NCBI RefSeq assembly: GCF_002078875.1
Contig: NW_018364550.1
Location: 45,582-109,581 of the forward strand
Reading direction: 5' to 3'
Length of the DNA: 64,000 bases
DNA from: Numida meleagris
Lineage: Eukaryota > Chordata > Aves > Galliformes > Numididae
Shown: positions 26,063 through 40,700 of the stretch, one piece after another
How the letters are laid out: each line of letters opens with the position of its first letter
How positions within the stretch are numbered: the stretch's first letter is position 1
The notes under the pieces: model-generated
The model's input: the letters and a program-made list of their open reading frames with translations, nothing else
Told to the model about the DNA's origin: nothing
The model's database searches: none
Translations under genes and position numbers: made by a program

Positions 26063-29000
26063 TGTCAGTACAGAAGAACAAGCTAAATGACTATGAATAC
26101 AATGCCAGCATAGGTAGGAGTACCCTACTGTGTGCTCAGAAGAGACTGTATTCTCTGGACATTATTGACAGAGGAAGAAGTGGCCATGACAACTAGATCT
26201 TCTTCGTCACATCTTGAGGGATAGAGGTTTTCAGACTCTCACCTAGAAAATAGGGGATCTGTCTGCTGCAAGCCCATATCTCAGTTAACAGTTTTGTATT
26301 ATCAGTGTTGTATATAATTGTATTATCAGTATTATCAGTTGTTGGGAAATATCTGATTTTATTCCCAATCATCACTCTTTTCTGAAATACAACGGAAAAG
26401 TGCTTATAAGCAGAGAGTAGGAGTTTATTGTTCAGAACTCTCATAAAAACAGTAAAATTACCCTAAGGTGTAATGGAAAAACAAACGACAAAAAGCCAAG
26501 AAACCAACACTGAGGGGAAAGAAGAGGGAGGAAAAGATTTCCTATAAACCAAGATTATTCAGAAATGCTAGGTTGTCATGGAAACTGCTCAGGAAGGGTC
26601 AGTCAGCCTCACCTTTGGCTGGAAGGATCATCTGTCAAAGCCAAACCACTGCAAGCAGCACAAACAGGCACTCAAAATTCACTCATCAAATTCCTGCAGA
26701 TCCTGGCCAGTGCTCATTGACACTGTTAACAAGTCATTTCTCAAAGAGGCTCCTTGCAGCATGAAACAATTTAGTTTAGTAACTATCCTGATTAAAATCT
26801 ACTGCTTGGAGATGAAACTGTCTTAAAGAAAAGAATTTGCATTAGCCTCATTTTCACTTTTTTTTTTAACCTGTCATTCCTCTCTCTTCCCCCATAGTTC
26901 TAATGTTCTAATTCCAAGCTGAGCTGTAATTACTCATTCAGTGTTTCAGTATGCTTCAGCACAACAGATATGTGCTGAAACAAACTGAGGTGAAAATACT
27001 CAGTTCTCAGAGTTCAGCTCCACTTTCACAGTACCTGTAGTAAACAGGCAAGTACAAAGAGAAAAAAAAAAACAACCACATAAACCAACAGCAAGAAACC
27101 ACAAGCACATCACTGCTCCTCCCCAGTACATACACAAAAACACAAAAAAGAGAAAATACATTTTCTTCACTGGTATCACTAAGCAGTCTAAGAAAGGAGG
27201 TCAATGCAAACACTAGAGATTTACATGCAAAATGTGGTCTGTGGCTAGACTATCTCTGTTTGCCCACTGTTCTCTCTTCCTTTCTCCAACCTTTGCAACT
27301 ATGAGCAGAAATTACAGTGAAGCCCTGACTTGAATAGCTCTGAAAAAATTGTAGGTCACCCACAAAAGCCCTACGTCTGATACCTACACCTTTCTTCAGT
27401 GAAAGGAGTGAGAAAATGGTCAAAAAATATTTCATTATTTTGGGGCACACATAGCTCTAAATGCTGAGACACTACAAGCAACAAGCCTCCAGGACTCCCC
27501 TAGCTCTTACACTCCTAGAAGTTAGCTCTGTGCAGAATTATCAGTTAACTGAAACCAAGGATCTGATGCATAGCTGCAGCAGGCTGTTTCTCTTGCGCAT
27601 AGGCTAATTTGGTTCTAACTCTAGTAAGCAATGGAACATAATGTTCACTGAGCCAAGTAAGTGCAGACTCGATTTTCTCTCCCCCATGCATTTTCCTTCT
27701 TAAAAATGAACAGAGGTTTTTTTGAAAAAAAAAAATATGCAACAGCAGAATGGTTGTTAAAAATACAACATCATAAGCATATGATAATTGCTCTTTTATG
27801 ATCTTTTTTGTATAGTGACAGACAGCATGCTGTAATACCTCAGTGTCTCAGTAATCTGCTTAACAAAATTTCTGTTAAAATAGGAGCTGTGTTTTGTGAG
27901 CCAAGTATACTTTATGGCTGAATGAGAAAATACAATTTGGCTTATATTTTCAGGGAGTGGGAGAAAAAACCAACAGCCCTGTGTTCTGAGACATAAGGAA
28001 TAGCTGAGAAAGTAAGCTGATGATAGTGAATATCGCCACATGAGAAGTTCAAAGCCTTTTGTAGGGTTTTTTTTTGTTTGTTTTTTAATAGACCATTCCC
28101 CCATGTGCCTTTGCGAATTTCCTTTGACATACTATAAAGGTGCCATCAGACTCTTAACCTGAGTGGAAGCTGTCTTGACAAGGATATGAGGCTGGACCGG
28201 GACAGGGAAACACACAGTTACATGATACATTTACTTTGTCTTTGGAACATGACATAAGTGAGGCAGAAAAACATAGCCCCTCTTCCCAAAATCCCCATTT
28301 CCTATCAGCAGAGGGTCAAAAGGAAACAATTTCTCTCTCCAGGGCTTGTTACTACAGTTGTTCTTAGTCCGTTGAACGCTGCTTGGTAGGTGACCAAACC
28401 TTCCAAACTCCCCATCCCCTGTGTGGAATTTTCAGGCAGTTCCACTTTTGGAAATATGGACTGGGAAACAACTGCTTTAGCTATCTGCTTCCACAAAATA
28501 GTTTGTCCATATCAAGAGTTTATGCATATCGAGTTTTTGCTGTTGTTGTTTGTTCATTTTTAAGTACATGGATCTGCATCACATTCTGACTAAATTTAAC
28601 CAATCCAGAGCATTACTATTAAAGCTTGTTCCTTATACTGGCAGGAATGGGAGAAAAACATCTTGTGCATATACTGGTAAGTTCTTATAATAATCTTGCA
28701 AGGCTAATTTGGGAGATGCTTTTGAATTTTTCACATAAAAGCAGCAATTTATTTTAATAAGGTTCACACACCCACAAATAGCTACACAAAAATAATCAAC
28801 AGAGAGCATGAAATAGCATGAAATTAAAGAAAACACTAAACAGTAGTGAACAAGCTTAAGAATTTTAAAAATAAAAAATGAAAATTTAATGAATTATTTC
28901 TGTATACTTTTTTAGCGCTTTTACAGTAAATTCTGCTGTATTTTTCTGTTCTGCTGTACATTTTTCATAGAGACAATCTGCATAAAGATGGTTATTTATG

Positions 29001-29714
29001 AGAGCTAATTAATCTCCCAGTGTTTATTTTGATACCGTTAATGTATTACAGCAGTCACAGCACAATGTCACAAAACCTATCCGTATAAAATAAAATGACT
29101 TGAAATCATACACATCAGAGCAAAATGAAACACTAAAAGCAGCTTTGGGTGAGCATCAGCAGCCCTTCTTGATAATGTCTTGGGCTTTAAGGTTGAAATA
29201 CTTCTAATTCATCTAAAACCACACCTTTTTGTTCAGTTCCTATAGACAGATGTATGTGTCTAACTTTATGCACAAGAACAGAAAGAAATGCCATATACAC
29301 ATGAGTATAAATGGAAATCAGATCTTAAAAAGTGTATGTTTTACTTGTACAATCCTATTAGATAAATAGGAATGCACAAAAAATAACATTTGTAACAATT
29401 TCAAGACAACAGAGAAGGTTTGTATTTTCTCTATGGAAAGGGAACAGTAGAATGCCCAAAAACTTTTAAGGAAATAGTGACAGAGACAGAATTATAACCT
29501 AAATTTTGTGACTGAAGATAAACTGCTTCTCAGCTATATGACTGTTTCCTCTTTGAAAAGTAGAGGGCATTTCTCCAATCACTTTTATTTGTACTGCAAA
29601 AGCATAGATTTTTCCATGATTTGCCACCCTTAATGTGCATTATGTAGTGAAGCTGAAGAAGAACCCCTTTTCCATTTGACAAATTACTTTGTGCTTAACC
29701 TAAAAGGATTTTTA

Positions 29715-30586
<872 letters not shown>

Positions 30587-30783
30587 CATTTGGCTGCCTC
30601 TTCTGGTTGAAAGCATGAATATCCATGGGTGAGAAGATGTTGGAATGTATTTCACGCAGGTCCTCCCCGGAGTACTTGCTGCAGGCCAAGATGGAATGCG
30701 TGTTCCAGTCCGTCCAGTACAATGTGTCCCCGAACAGTGTCAAAGCAAAAGGATGTGGAAGAGAGCCTTTAACCACTGCTTGC
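30587..30783 (-). CDS. LRP6: LRP6 exon 4 (end of beta-propeller 1)
   Basis: This 197-bp exon closes the first beta-propeller. The translation begins (R)[19 protein letters not shown], continues with [14 protein letters not shown] and ends with [24 protein letters not shown] and the following YWTD motif are the last blade; the final residues lead to EGF domain 1. The acceptor on the minus strand is ctattag before GCAAGCAG and the donor is AAATG|gtaagt. The exon has the length expected from human LRP6. It is separated from exon 5 by a 726-bp intron, so the two exons form a compact pair flanked by introns of 16.4 and 12.2 kb. Confidence 0.97.
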
Positions 30784-31639
30784 CTAATAGAGTACAAGGA
30801 AGAAAATGAACGCTTAAACACAGTACATACCATAGCTTTGCTCAAACATAGCCTTTATGAAGAGAAGTTTACAGTGTAAGTATGATTTATCAAAACTTTT
30901 CTCTTATTTGGGGGAAACAAATACAGCATACCCAATTTGACTTGGGGAAATAACACAAGAGTCCTATTTTCAAGCTTCCTTCTCATTCTAAGTCAAAGAG
31001 AACACTAACTAAAAGCCCTGCCTAGGTCGTCAGTGGCTATTTCTTAGCACTCTTTTAACTCCCTGTACCTGCAGGGCTATAAATCACCATGTGTAACAGG
31101 AGAGAACACCAGCTGGTTTTATGCAAATCTGACTGCAACTTGTTGATACACCATGTCTATCACTGCCAGCCTTGGCAGATTTTAAACAGAGACAGTGTTT
31201 AGTCATTAGCAATCCATTAATCAATTCCATATTTTTTCCATTAATTCTCTTGACAAATAGTTTCACTATGAAGAAATCCTGAATGTTACTTTTCATGATT
31301 CATTATTATAATTATTAAGCTATTGTTTTTATTACAAATAGTGTCATTAAACAGAGTTCTACTGATCTTTTGCCATAGTAATTGTATCATTTCTGAGGAA
31401 AAGTGGGTTACTGCCTGTCTCTAAGTTCATAAACAAAATTAAAGAGTATATCTATAAATTTTATGTATATATGCACATACATGCTCATTAGCCACTACAA
31501 AAATGCAGCATAAACGTTTCTGAAGACAGTTTTTCCAGGCTCTTATGATGTAGAAACTAATTATCTATACCTTGGTTCCTCAGAATGGGAATTAAGCAGC
31601 TCGATTCTCACATAGTGGTTTTTTTTAATTATTACTAAG

Positions 31640-31720
31640 AATCATAGAAAAATTCAGGATGAAAGGGACACTGGAGAACATCTGGACCAACATCCTACTC
31701 AAAGCAGGATCACACTTCTT
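31640..31720 (-). mobile_element. CR1 3' end, short fragment
   Basis: It has the CR1 terminus (agaatcatagaaaaattcag) followed by gatgaaagggacactggaga and a diverged ctggaccaacatcctactca. Similarity fades beyond about 31720. Confidence 0.62.
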
Positions 31721-34039
31721 CTTAACTGTGTGGGTGCAAAGGCGTTCACACATACACAAGCCCCCACTGAACAATGGATCCCGCCATCTATCCCCTGGAC
31801 TAAAACCCTAAGGGACTGACACATAGCTCTACTACTTCTTCAAGTATAGGGCATACTATGATCACCATCCTCCCAGTTTTCTTCTTGCGGGGAAGAAGGT
31901 CATTATCTGTATATTTACTGAGAGAACACCCACACACTATCTACATCTTTTTTGCCAAGAAGTCAGTAACAGAACTGGTTTAGTAGAGGACAAAAATAGT
32001 CTTATTTTCCAACTATTTTCTGTTATATTTTAACAGAAGAATATATTAAAGCAAGGAACTTGAAGGTATAATCTGCCAATGATTCCAAGTACAAAGAGAC
32101 TGCAGTCATTTCAGCTTTCACCTTAGCTTCTGCAAAAAGATGTATTATCTTTAAAGCTTCTATTTTTTTCGACTCCTGAGAAAAACACATACATTCCATT
32201 ACTTGTCAGTCCAGTGTTCCAATTCTACACCAAGCAAAATTTTCTATTTCTTGATATTTCAGACTAGAAAGTAGGACATATCTTTTATTTCTTATCTCTG
32301 TCTGGAGTCAGGTATACATTTGCTCCTAATTAAATGCACAAACTAAGCATCTTAAAAAAGACTACTGAAATATAATTTACAGCTGAAATCAACCTGCCAA
32401 ACAGTGAAGTCATTGTGACAAAGCATACTCTTTCACCAAGAATAAAGGCATTCAAATTCAGTAAACATTTTTACCAACCCCACCCCCAAACCCTAAATGC
32501 CTTCAAATTTGAATAATTTCACTTTAGAGCAGGACTGGTGATTATCTAAGTCTTTATGATGACTGTCATCTGGGAAAGAAGCAATAAAGGTCCAGAGCTT
32601 TGGACCAAACCTTCTAATGACCAAACCTTCACCAAAGACAGCATTTCCACAGACAAGAGAAGCCACGTTTTTTCTGAGTCTTCTATTCTTCTGAGTCTTG
32701 CTCTTCACTCCAAAATTTTGAGATTTTTAGATGTGATTAGTACCCACAAGTTCCTAGTGAGAATAAATCTTTGATTACAATAAATGCTGCTAGATGTGCC
32801 TAACTTTCAGACAACCATCTGTCCTTGTAGCAATGCATAAGGTAAGCTGTCAACATTATTTAAACCAGCTCTGGTCTAGAGAGATTAAGGAGTAGCAGAT
32901 AGCTGATAGCATTGCCTTGAATCAGTCACTTGTAGCGTTTTTGTTAGAAGCTATAAGGAACTGTCACATAAAAACATATTTAGGCCTGAATACAATAGCA
33001 CATATTACTCACATTTAATTAGGATATGCTTTACTACTAATATGAAACCCACATACACAGTTTCCTTCAAGGCATCACAAGGTGATAGCTCACTTCCCAT
33101 TAAGAAAACCTGAAGTGCTTTTTTGCCTCTGAAAAAACACAACAGCCACAAGTAGGTCTTGTGAGAAGCAGACACACCATGTATGTGTCAGCAAGGAAGT
33201 GGAAGATGGTTTGTGCTGTTTAGGCCTTCCCCAGCATGACGGCTCCACAGCCTAACCAGGATGCCGAGGAGAGGGGGAAGGGCTGGAGAGATGAGGAGCT
33301 AACAACAGGGTAAGAGAAGAAAGTCCTTCCTACAGCTGCTGTTAAGTAATTGCATTCTACCATGGCCTGCATTAAGATTTGCAAAGCTTTGTTTCTGGTG
33401 GGTGAGGAAAGGGGAAAGGACTTCTGCCTTAGCATTATTAAATATACCTGAGTGAACAAACAGGAAAAGAATGTCACCTGTAGCATGTGACCATTGTGTA
33501 CTGCTGATATTCACCAGCACAAGCACGCATCTAGGGTCAAAGATCAGCCAGGACTCCATGGTTTTGGCCTCACTAATGAAGACACTAGCCAACCTACCAG
33601 GTGAGGTAGGTTGCTGAGGCACTGCAGGGGTAATTGGGCCAATACAACCTGACAGCTCTGTGCTGGCACACCTTCAGCCTTTATGTTATCAGGTCAGGCC
33701 TGATTTCAATGAGTGACACAAAAGCAAAAGGCATAGTGTTCTACTATCATTCACTAAGCTCTTCAGCTCCTTCAAACTGCTGCACTTTTCCTATTAGCTC
33801 TGATAATGAGAGACACCAGAGATGAGGAGAAAGTGAGAGATGAGAAGTAATGTTACGAGCTCAGAGAACATCTCTGGGGCTTCAACAGTACGCAAATTGG
33901 CTACATATTTGATGGCACTGAACAGGCAGTAACTTTTATAATCTTCCCTGAGCCAGAGATACAATTACACAAATTTGCCGTAAAAATTTTGCTGGAGATT
34001 GACATTTAAAATATTGCAACTTCTAGTCAGCTTAGTTGG

Positions 34040-34768
34040 ATGGGAAGGAAATGCAGAAGAATGCATCAGTACAGGCTGACCTCCTGGAAAAAAGCTCCTA
34101 GGAGAAGGACCTGGGAGTCCTGATGGACAACTGGTTGACCACGAGCCAGCAGTATGCCCTCATGGCCAAGAAGGCCAATGGTATCCTACCTTGAGTGCAT
34201 TAAAGAGAATGTGGCCAGCGGGTCAAGGGAGGTTCTTCTCCCCCTCTACTCTGCCCTGGTGAGGCCACATCTGGAGTATTGTGTCCAGTGCTGGGCTCCA
34301 CAGCTCAAGAAGGACAGGGAATTACTGGGGAGAGTCCAACAGAGGCCTGCAGAGATAAATAGGGGCCTGGAGCATCTCTCTTATGAAGAAAGGCTGAGAG
34401 ACCTGGGACCGTGCAGCCTGGAGAAGAGAAGATTAAGAGGGGATTATAATCAATGCTTACAAATATCTGAAGGGAGGGTGTCAAGTAGGTGGAGCCAGGC
34501 TCTTTTCAGTGGTGCCTAGCAACAGGACAAGGGGCACAAACTGGAGCACAGGAAGTTCCATACGAACATGAGAAAAAACCTCTACACTTTGAGGGCGACG
34601 TAGCCCTGGAACAAGCTGCCCAGAGAGGTTGTGGAGTCTCCTTCTCTGGAGATATTCAAAATCCGTCTGGACACTTTGTCTTGTGCAACCTACTCTAGGG
34701 AACCTGCTTTAGCAGGAGGGATTAGCTAGATTATCTCCAGTGGTCCCTTCGAACACCTATGATTCTGT
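34040..34768 (+). mobile_element. CR1 fragment, plus strand
   Basis: This runs forward from within the reverse-transcriptase region to the 3' end (cctatgattctgtg at 34757-34770). The translated part 34154-34519 contains [40 protein letters not shown] and other CR1 ORF2 carboxy-terminal signatures. It is 5'-truncated, frameshifted and opposite to LRP6. The 3' UTR keeps gagaggttgtggagtctcct. Confidence 0.88.
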
Positions 34769-37700
34769 GAAAAGGAAGCTGGAAAGAGAAATGGTAGAAA
34801 GCAAGACATTTTCACAGAAATTAAATTCCATATGTATTGTAGATCATGATTTCCAAACTACAACTATTTATTGCATCATCATGGTAATCAGAGTTGCAAT
34901 TAAAATAAAAACCTATTATACTACAGACTTTTCTACTGCCTGAAGAAAACACAGAACCAAATTAAATACATTCACCTTTGTTCTATTCTTATTCTGCTAA
35001 AGAGACCTGTGAAATACTGGGTGAAGATTATGAAAAAGAAAACAAATAATAAACAAGTTTAAACAGAAATTGCAAAATGCACTACTGAACTCTCAAATGG
35101 AATAAATACAAGAAAATTCAGACCATCTACACAGAGTTACAACAATGACAAAAAAGCTTCTGCTTCAGGATAATGTGCATTTAATACAAGTAATACACTC
35201 ATTTGAAACAGAGACTTCAAATTTATACCCTTAATCAAAACCAGAATTTCCTCAGCTCACTCCACCCCCTTTTCTTTTTTTCTTTTTGCAAGTAATAGTA
35301 GAATTCAAATTGAAAGTTTGATTATAGCTATGAAATTTAAGAATCATTCACACCAAAAGAAAAGCATCAAAAATCAAGATTTTATAAAGGTAAAGTGTTA
35401 TCAGAATTCTGAATTTTCCCCCTACTGTTTTAACAGAAAACAGTTTAGATCTAAGCATAATAGCAAATGTAGTTGTAGCTGTTGTATATCTATAAAAACA
35501 AACAAAAAACAAGAAAATACTTTTCATTTAGCAAATTCTTCCTATTGTAGCTACATTACAGTTATCTAACTTCAAAACCTGATCAGAATAACTGCAGAAC
35601 ACCTGGGGTACTTTAATCATCCTGGCCTGTACTTCTCAAAACCATCAGCATCACAGCTCAGCAGTAATGAAACTCATTTCTGTATTGGGTCTAACGCAAC
35701 TGAATGAATACATTCAATACTCAGAATTAACATTATGCTAAAATAAGAGCCAACTAAGAAAAAACATTTTCTCATAGAGTTGTTATTGATATTGATCCAA
35801 TTCACAATACAGTGAAGTTCTTATGAACTGAAAGAGGAAAAAATATCCACTCTTAAGACCACAAATTTGAAAATCTGCACAGTTCAGATCTGACATAACT
35901 AGAGTCCACTGTCTAATGCTGCATACAAATATCAATGTTTATTACAGTCTTGCTCAGTGTGGTTTTAGTGACAGACACAGATATGCACAGAATTCACGTG
36001 CAGTCTACCTTCATTCCTTTCTGTTCACCTCTGAGGCAACCTGCACTTAATCTTCATGGGAGGGAGCAAGAATTTTCACATTTATGTTTGAATCCATTTC
36101 TCCAGTTTCTCTCTGGAGGATCCCATACCTATTTCCATCTCCTCAGCTATCAGAGAAAAAAAATCTATTGCTATATGGCTCTTTGTAATCCAGTTTCAAA
36201 TACAGCTGGGAAGACTAGAAAATATTAAGGTAGTTCAGCTTTCTGCTATATTCACAATGCTGAAGAGTGAGAATAAGAGAGAAATTTGTATAATAGCTCT
36301 CTTTTACATTTCTCTCATTGAAAATGAGCATGATTCATAAAGACATAAGATTAAATGAAAAAATTCAATGAACCATGCAGTTAGTCCCTGTGCACATGGG
36401 CAATTCAGTTATGCAGCCCAAGAATACAATAGCACCTTGCCAAGAGATGCTGCTGAGCATCTGAGGGCAGGCTTGTCGCAGTAACCTTGCTCACCAGAGT
36501 GACAAGTTCTATAACAGACTGCACATCCATAGCCTGAGAGAGCAAAGATCAGCCACATGCCAAATGGGCTGTTCAGAAAGAGCAGAAATGCCTGAAGTTT
36601 GTTTCAGAATTTCCATTCATCTGAGATGCTTTAATTTCATAAAAACTAATCCAATTCTCCAACAGTAAAGTACAGTGAGACACTTAAATGGAAAACGTAA
36701 GCAAATATATAATATTCCCTTATATATATGCGTAAGTACACTAACATAAATATTTATATATCTCTACTCACATTTTCGATATGTCTCATATAACTGCATA
36801 TATTCGCATATACATACATACACACTTCCTCCACTGCACATGTTACCTAAACATCTCCACTGCAGTAACCTGAAGAATTAATGCCGGTAACTGCTATTCA
36901 GGCTATCAGAGAATCACTACACGGGGGAAATAAAAAAGGATCAACATAGGTATACTTCCATACTGTTTGCTAAAAGATTTACAACAGATCTATTATGTCT
37001 GCAAAATTAAGAAATACATTAATGAAATGTACTATGCAATCCCTATAATTACTGAAGATTAGAGTTTTAAGCAGTGAAGAACTGGAACAGGAGCACAAAA
37101 TTAAGCAAACACTTAAGTTTTCATTTGTGGCTCATAATATGTGCTAATAGCACTAAAATGAGCAGAGGAAGCGTTTGTACTGTTTAACTTTTCCCACTGA
37201 GTTTTCTTATGCCAGTTTTATTCAGGCAGGATACATCCTTGCTGGCACCTACATATGTGTTGAGCACTAAATTTCTGAAAATAAGGTAAAATGATATCTA
37301 ACATTACTTTTTTTCCCATAACATTTACCATATTGACATTCAATAGCAGTACAACATAAAAAGCTGGAATTTTTAACAATCCATAGGTAAAAGCTTATAT
37401 ATTAATCCACACATTGTTGAAAAAACTTTTCAGTGATGCTCATATCTGCATTTACTACACTTTATTTTTCTTCTTACACTATACCAGGTCAATTTTTAGT
37501 TCAAAATACCTGTGGGCTACATTCTTATTAGAAAAAAAAAGCTGTTATGTTGGAATTTTCATTCTATCTTCCTTCATAGAGAATTAAAAAAAAAAGGCTT
37601 GTTTTCTGAACCTCGTTTTTAACGTTCATTATACATTAAAAGAAAGCACATTACAGACATGTTTGCATGATGCAAATTATAATATTTTAATGAAAATATT

Positions 37701-40700
37701 TATCTCCTTCTAGAGATTACTTAACACCAGAGCACTCAGGAAATCCCAAGAATTACAAAGCTATCATTTTTTAACAATGGGAAATAATAGCAAGTGGCCA
37801 AAGTGCTTGGAGGATGAATTCTGCACACAGAGGCACATCAGGTGAGGTGGGATGAACACCCAACAGAGAACCGAACATCCCAACATCACATCTGCCACTA
37901 GGCAGGGCAGGGCGATCCAATTTCCTTAGAAGTACAAGGTTTCTTCTTCTGCCTTCTGAACAAAAACAAACTTGAAAAATTAAGCTAGAATTTCAACATG
38001 AATCCTTGCTCAAATATTCCTATCAGAATACAAGCCTGGTTCTCATTACCTGAGAAAGTAGACAGAAAACATTACTCATGGGGTACAAAAATATCTTTTA
38101 AAACCAAAATACTTTCTCTTTTGCCACTTCTTTAAGCTGCAATTGCCACACTCATAGCAAATAACAAGTCTAGCTTCAAAGCCCAGTTGTCCTTAAAGTT
38201 TTAAAGAAGTCAACTGGATGTAAGACTGTGGTTGAGTAAATTGTGTAGTTCATTTTTCAAACACCATCATGACATGCAATGTAGTTGAAAGGCCTTAGCA
38301 AGAGGAGAGAAGACTGGCAAGCTGCAGGACAAGGTAATGGAGTCTGGGAGACGGTGTGTGGGTAGATCCATGGACTGCAGGGTCCTATATGGGCTGCATA
38401 AACCTAGCTGCTGGGATCCTGCGCTAACACTGCACACTCTGTCCCATGTCCTAGAAGCAGCACTGATGAACTGTGGCTTATCCCATTGTACTATGTATTT
38501 TTATTAAGCGTCTACAAATACGCAGAGGCCCGTGACCTAGTGACTCCAGCTATATACAGCACACATGTAACCTATCCATACATGCACACAGCCAGCTACA
38601 GATGTTTTGAAGCTCCATCTTCCCAGTATTTTATTTCAAAAATGCCTTGGGGAAGAACCAATAAATTCACCCTTTCACTGTATCCAAACAATTTAATTAC
38701 TTGTGCTTAGGCAGGCTTCTCTAACAGCTTTAATTAGAGCACTATTTGTCTTCTGCACTGTCCTGCAGTGATGAGGTATTGACAACAGACAGACTTCTCA
38801 CCATAGACTGGTTACTCCACAATGATGGACGGTATTAAACACTTTCGTCTCACATGAATAAGCATATAGATATAAACAGAGCACAGTATTTTACTCCCTG
38901 CACATAATGACATATACTGCACACATTATACACAACAAAAAAAGAAGTCCTTCTAAATACAGGGACACAATCTTTTCAGCTTTTCATCAAATTTGCAACT
39001 AATCATCTGGCAGATTTGATCTAATGCTTGAAAACAGGAAAAAAATACCAGTGCTTGAGTGCAAACTTACGACATCCACCTCCTTGCTAAAGTTCCCCAG
39101 CTCTCTAACAGTTTTTGTAAATATGTTTTCATACAGTAGCCTCAAAACCCATCTCATTGTCACAAACACTTCGTGGGGTACCTTGTAAGTGCATTTCCCT
39201 TCAGCCAGTAATGTGTTAACTTATTAATTAGAACTGCTGCTGCAGGGTAAAGGAAATTAATTCAAGAGCTGTCTTAGCAGGCCAACCTATCTTGGGTACT
39301 CTACTCACAGGAGAGCTATCTACAATCCAGTTTTGTTTAATTAGTCCCACAAAAAGCGACTGTTCACTCTGATAAGAGCAGGGCAAGAGCAGAAAGAAAA
39401 AAAAAAAAAAAGAACAGGAAAAAAAGCCCACACATCTCCTGTATGCACCAATTTCATTTTTTAATTACATTCTGACATGAAAAACTGTTCATTCCTTTCT
39501 CTCGCTGGCAAACCAAGAGCATTAGTCATCAGCCTCTATGTTCTTCCTCTTTACTCTAATGAGTCCGTCACTGGAGTAGCCACATTAGTAAGTCCCAGGG
39601 CTTGCACAGATCACTGTAAAATTTGCTGTGCAGATTTCCTCATGAATTTATGACCCTACCACACATTTATTGAGTGCTGATGCCAGCACTGTCATGGTGC
39701 CTCTTCATTTTGATGCAGAAGCTCACAGGCTCTAGTGAAAGATTACCAAGGTCCCATCCAAAGAGGCGACAAAAATCCAGGCTTCTTTGTTTGCCCCCCT
39801 GCATATTCCTACCACCTACTTACTTCGTTCTTCCACTATCCAGAGCTCTGCACACTAGAAGCCAAGCATCCATGCATATAAATGGTCTTCTCTGATACAT
39901 ACATCTTTAAATTTTAATTATTGTGTAGTGCCAGGTGTAGAGACATGATAGTCAGACTACAGGAATAAAAAGACAAAAAAAGTTATTTCTTACAGGTATA
40001 GAAGTATGTCAAGAATATTTCCCTTTCAATCATTCCAAATATTAGAACACTGTCCGAATCTCAATACTTCAAAAATTTATCTCAGTGACACTAATTAAAA
40101 TCCTTACCTATTTACATCATATTTTCTTTTACTACCCAAGTCACAAAAGCAGTTTTCTTTGAACTGTTTGAAATTCTTTTTTGAGATAAAAATGTTATTT
40201 ACTGCTTTCCCACTCCCACAAAAGCAATTAAAACTCATGTTATACTGCTCTACAAAAAAAAAAAAAACAAAAAACAAACTTCAAAATCACTAAAATGAGC
40301 TAGGAAATCAAAATGTATGTTTCAAGTTAGACAACACAGTAAGCAATGGTGTTCCTGCAATTCCCCACTCTCAAGTAAAGTGACTCAAAAGGGTAGCCCT
40401 CTAAAAAAAAAGGACTTTAAAGGTGGTGGTGGGAAATAAAACTGACCTAATCCCGTTATGATATCCTTTCATATGAAAATAAGACTAAGTGATCATTCTG
40501 AGTGTGTTTGTTAAGCATCCATCTCCTCCACCTCCCTATCCAATAGGTTCTGCATCTCTTCATCAATCATTCAGGAACATGGAAAATCAAAAACCTATTT
40601 TTTTAGCTTGTTTTTTAATATAATTTTTACAAAGTTTTCCTTAACACATAGATGACTGTATAGATGCAAGGGACCTTAATCCACTATATTCGACCCATCT

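Noticed and set aside
36715..36835. TATA/TACA-rich stretch as a regulatory region
   Set aside because: It looks like a decayed simple-sequence repeat; nothing supports a regulatory role.
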